Shown piece by piece: positions 35,880-40,978 of a stretch of 40,978 nucleotides of DNA. The position numbers and the translations under genes were made by a program. The notes under the pieces are model-generated. The model did not search any database. It saw only the letters and a program-made list of their open reading frames with translations, and was not told the origin of the DNA. Source of the stretch: Polyangiaceae bacterium (GTDB taxonomy: Bacteria; Myxococcota_A; Polyangia; Polyangiales; Polyangiaceae); the NCBI GenBank assembly GCA_025937895.1, contig JAICQL010000050.1, positions 1 through 40,978 of the forward strand, read 5' to 3'. Positions within the stretch are counted from its first letter, which is position 1. The number at the start of each line of letters is the position of its first letter.

Positions 35880-37019
35880 ATGTCAAGGTTAGCGCGGGCC
35901 CTTTCTGCCCTGGCCGTGGCAGCCAGCGCGGTGATTTCCACGAGCTGGGCCCGTGCCGAGCTGCCTGCGCCGCCGCTGCTCTGGCGCTTCCAGACAGCCT
36001 CGCCAGTCTCGGCGGCGCCCGCCCTGGCGCCCTCCGGCAACGTGTACCTCGCCGGGGTGGAGGGGGTCGTGCATGCCCTCGCGCCCGACGGCCGCCTGCG
36101 CTGGAGCCATGGCGTGAGCGGCATGCCCATCGGTGAGCCTGTGCTCGATGGCCGCGAGCGCGTGTACCTCGCCACCAGCGCCGACCGAATGTATTCGTTC
36201 CACGCCGACGGGCGTCTGCGCTGGCGGCGGGAGGCGCGGGCGCGCCTGCGCAGCGGCGCGATGTGGCTGGAGCCGAGCAGGATACTGTTTCTGGCAGGGG
36301 GGCCGGGGCACGCCCCTTCGCTCCATGGGCTGTCGAGCTGGGGTGAGGCGCAGAGTCGCCTGCTGGCCAGTGCGGCGGGCCTGTTTGCTGCTGCGCCGGG
36401 CGAGGTGGCCGCGCTGGCATCGGGCAGGCGAGGGCTCGAGCTCTGGCGCTGGCGAGCGGGGGCGCGCTCGCGGCTGCCCCTGCCAGCGCAGCTAGCGGCA
36501 GGCGAGGACTTGCAGCTCCTGGTCGCGGGAGAGCGGCTGTGGCTGTTGTTCGGGGGTGAGCTGCACGCGCTCCAGCCAGGCAACTCGCGCTCCACTGCCT
36601 GGAGCGCACCTGCACGGCACGCCGCCGTCAGCTCGGACAGCGAGACGGTGCTGGTCGACACCGGTACGGAGCTGCGCTGGCTCGGCGCGGACAGCGGAGA
36701 GGAGCGTCGGCGCCTGCCGCTGACGGAGGCAACCAGCGCGGCACCTGCGGTCGGCAACGACGGCCTGGCGCTGGTCCCGCTGGTCTCGGGGGAGCTGCTG
36801 CTGGCCCGCCCGGGCCGCGTCGCGCGCGCGCGCTTCCGCGTTGGCTCCGCGCCGCTGCTGCGTCCGATCTGGAGCGAGCCGGCGCAGCGGGCCGCCGTGG
36901 CCGCGGGCGATGGCTCGCTCGTCGTGTTGCAGCTGAGCGACTCGACCCTGCCCGACTCCCCGCGGCCGCTGAGCGAGCCCGGCGCCGCCGCTCGCTCCGC
37001 GGAGCTGAGGCAGCCATGA
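35880..37019 (+). CDS. PQQ-like beta-propeller repeat protein
   Basis: Exported protein of 379 residues with a repeated beta-propeller blade pattern (about 6-7 blades of the PQQ/WD type). A signal peptide of about 26 residues (ARALSALAVAASAVISTSWARA) comes first. Blades include LLWRFQTASPVSAAPALAPSG, LRWSHGVSGMPIGEPVLDG and LRWRREARARL, each with the typical W and the GxVYLAG motif. Such proteins can act as BamB-like assembly factors or as PQQ-enzyme-like propellers; no catalytic residues or CxxCH motif are seen, so the role is open. The stop overlaps the next start (ATGA at 37016-37019), so it is probably translationally coupled to the mrfB-like gene. Confidence 0.75.
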   Translation: MSRLARALSALAVAASAVISTSWARAELPAPPLLWRFQTASPVSAAPALAPSGNVYLAGVEGVVHALAPDGRLRWSHGVSGMPIGEPVLDGRERVYLATSADRMYSFHADGRLRWRREARARLRSGAMWLEPSRILFLAGGPGHAPSLHGLSSWGEAQSRLLASAAGLFAAAPGEVAALASGRRGLELWRWRAGARSRLPLPAQLAAGEDLQLLVAGERLWLLFGGELHALQPGNSRSTAWSAPARHAAVSSDSETVLVDTGTELRWLGADSGEERRRLPLTEATSAAPAVGNDGLALVPLVSGELLLARPGRVARARFRVGSAPLLRPIWSEPAQRAAVAAGDGSLVVLQLSDSTLPDSPRPLSEPGAAARSAELRQP

Positions 37020-38464
37020 CGTTTGCGCGCCGCCTGGAGCGACTGGCGATGGCGGCGGGCGGAGCCGCACGCACCGTCGCCCCGTCCTCCAGCACTGCCG
37101 CCGCGGATGCACCCCCGCCGCTCCCCGCGGCGCCTTCGCTGTCTCCGCCGGGGCTGTCCCGGCCGGGGTCCACGCTGTCGAGCGATGCACGGCAACGAGT
37201 GGAGCAGCTCCGGCAGCAGCTGCAGGCGCTGCTCGCCGCCGACCGGCCCGCATCAGCGCGGCCTGTACCAGCGCGGCCCGTATCAGCGCGGCCCGTGCCC
37301 GCACGGCCTCCCACCGCCCGCTCTGACTCCAGCGCCGCCCTGCCGCACGCGCCCCCGCCAGCCTCGCGCCCGCCGCGCTCGGGCGTGCGCATGTCTCTGG
37401 CTCAGCTGCCGTTCGTGCGGCGTGACACGGCAACGGGCGCGCTCTGGCAGCGCAGCGAGGCGCTGACCGGAGCGCACCGCATCGGCAGTGTGCCGCTCGA
37501 GCGCCTGGCCGCCGCCGAGCCGGAGGTGCTGGCCGAGCTCGCGCTCGACCCCCGGGTGGCGCAGGCCGCGCCCTCGGGCTGGCTGTTCCTCGACACGGAG
37601 ACGACAGGCCTGGCCGGCGCGGGCACGCTGGCTTTTCTGGTGGGGATGGCCAGCCTGGACGAGGCTCGCGGCGCCACCCTGGAGCAGCTGCTGCTGCGCG
37701 AGCCGGGGCAGGAGAGGCCGCTCTTGGAGCGAGTGCAGGAGCGCTTCCACGCCGCCAGCTTGATCATCAGCTTCAACGGCAAGGCATTTGATCGGCCGCT
37801 GCTCGAGGCGCGAATGGTGATGAATCGCCTGCCACGCTTGCCCGAGCGGCCGCACCTGGATCTCTTGCACGTCGCCCGGCGCCTGCATCGCGATCGTCTG
37901 GGCCGCTGCACGCTCAAGCGTCTGGAGCGCGACGTGCTCGGCTTCGATCGCGGGCCAGACATCGAGGGCAGCGAAGTCGCGGCCATATATGGCCACTTCC
38001 TGCGATCGGAGGACGCATCCGGCATCTCCGCAGTGGTGGCTCACAATCTCTGGGACGTCGCTTCGATGCTGGGCCTCGTCGGCCTGTACGGGCAGCGCCT
38101 GCCGCCGCTGGCAGCCCCGGATCTGGCCGGGCTTGCCCGGACCTTGCTGCGCGCTGGTGCGCTGCAGGAGGCAGAGCGTGCGGCGCAGGCGGCGTGTGAC
38201 GGGGGGGGCGGGGTAGAGGCGCTCCGCGTCCGGGCGGAGCTCGCCAAGGCAAGGGGAGACGCGCACGCCGCCATCCAGGATCTGGAGCGGGTCTGCGCGG
38301 AGGTCGACGATCCCGCGGGCCGCCTGGAGCTGGCCAAGCTCTACGAGCACCGCTTGCGCCGTCCTGCGCGCGCCCTGGAGTGGCTGGAGCGGGGCACCAC
38401 GGAGTCGGAAATCGACGACGCCCGGCGGCGAGCCCGTCTCGCGCGCAAGCTGAGCCTCTGCTAA
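37016..38464 (+). CDS. mrfB: MrfB-like DnaQ-family exonuclease with C-terminal helical repeats
   Basis: Predicted DNA exonuclease of the YprB/MrfB type, the partner of helicase MrfA in repair of mitomycin-C damage in B. subtilis. It has 482 residues. A Pro/Ala/Arg-rich N-terminus (1-125) includes three SARPV/PARPV pentapeptide units. The RNase H-fold nuclease domain starts at about 185: FLDTETTGLAGAGT (Asp193, Glu195), ISFNGKAFDRPLL (Asp259) and HNLWDVASML (His343, Asp347), a complete acidic site. Residues about 365-482 form helical, TPR-like repeats. The start overlaps the propeller gene by four bases, and leuS follows 12 bases downstream. Confidence 0.85.
   Translation: MTFARRLERLAMAAGGAARTVAPSSSTAAADAPPPLPAAPSLSPPGLSRPGSTLSSDARQRVEQLRQQLQALLAADRPASARPVPARPVSARPVPARPPTARSDSSAALPHAPPPASRPPRSGVRMSLAQLPFVRRDTATGALWQRSEALTGAHRIGSVPLERLAAAEPEVLAELALDPRVAQAAPSGWLFLDTETTGLAGAGTLAFLVGMASLDEARGATLEQLLLREPGQERPLLERVQERFHAASLIISFNGKAFDRPLLEARMVMNRLPRLPERPHLDLLHVARRLHRDRLGRCTLKRLERDVLGFDRGPDIEGSEVAAIYGHFLRSEDASGISAVVAHNLWDVASMLGLVGLYGQRLPPLAAPDLAGLARTLLRAGALQEAERAAQAACDGGGGVEALRVRAELAKARGDAHAAIQDLERVCAEVDDPAGRLELAKLYEHRLRRPARALEWLERGTTESEIDDARRRARLARKLSLC
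37252..37311 (+). repeat. Four 15-bp units encoding xARPx pentapeptides
   Basis: Units at 37252-37266, 37267-37281, 37282-37296 and 37297-37311; the first three are near-identical (ATCAGCGCGGCCYGT-like) and the fourth is diverged. They lie in the low-complexity N-terminal linker of the MrfB-like protein. In-frame 15-base steps mean copy number can change without a frameshift. Confidence 0.8.
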
Positions 38465-38476
38465 GAGTCCCGCGCC

Positions 38477-40978
<2,502 letters not shown>

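Overview
The window is a high-GC chromosomal segment that reads as a myxobacterium-like (Myxococcota, probably Polyangiales-type) genome. The reasons are the very high GC content with strong third-position bias, an enhancer-binding protein with an FHA input domain, a second FHA protein, Gly/Pro-rich secreted lipoproteins, an IgGFc-binding-domain lipoprotein, a CxxxxCH lipoprotein, and a BamA with a long leader. This assignment is inference from gene content; there is no rRNA gene to settle it. About 94% of the bases are coding. I see no tRNA, rRNA, insertion sequence, prophage or CRISPR array.

Layout. 1-3.2 kb: translation and replication genes on + (pth, cut by the window edge; rpsF; rplI; dnaB), with rpsR absent from its usual place between rpsF and rplI. 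3.2-8.7 kb: obgE on -, then a DAGK-type lipid kinase, a dCMP deaminase overlapping purD, and an FHA protein on +. 8.8-11.4 kb: bamA on -, facing the FHA gene. 11.4-16.1 kb: a 0.37-kb intergenic region, then parC-parE (topoisomerase IV). 16.1-20.3 kb: a small outer-membrane protein, an APH(6)/hydroxyurea-type kinase, a sigma-54 activator with an FHA domain, and a divergent nitrilase-family amidase. 20.3-31.6 kb: a long run on - holding a FAD oxidoreductase, a CxxxxCH lipoprotein, an ABC ATPase/permease pair, two large secreted proteins (IgGFc-binding type and IPT/TIG type), and a MrfA-type helicase. 31.7-35.2 kb on +: lspA, lgt, a lipoprotein and folD. 35.2-41.0 kb: coaE on -, then a beta-propeller protein, a MrfB-type exonuclease and leuS (cut by the right edge) on +.

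Genes that work together: rpsF/rplI (ribosome); parC/parE (decatenation); bamA with lspA and lgt (envelope biogenesis; Lgt and LspA mature the lipoproteins encoded nearby); dCMP deaminase, purD and folD (nucleotide and one-carbon metabolism); mrfA and mrfB (predicted DNA-damage excision repair). The most interesting observations are the MrfA/MrfB pair split onto opposite strands about 5.4 kb apart, three tandem perfect palindromes that fill a convergent intergenic gap, two hairpins ahead of rpsF with rpsR missing, and several conserved-motif substitutions (Obg G4, ABC H-loop, Lgt His, sigma-54 GAFTGA, ParC Ser83 position).

All function calls come from reading motifs in the translated sequence; no database search was run.
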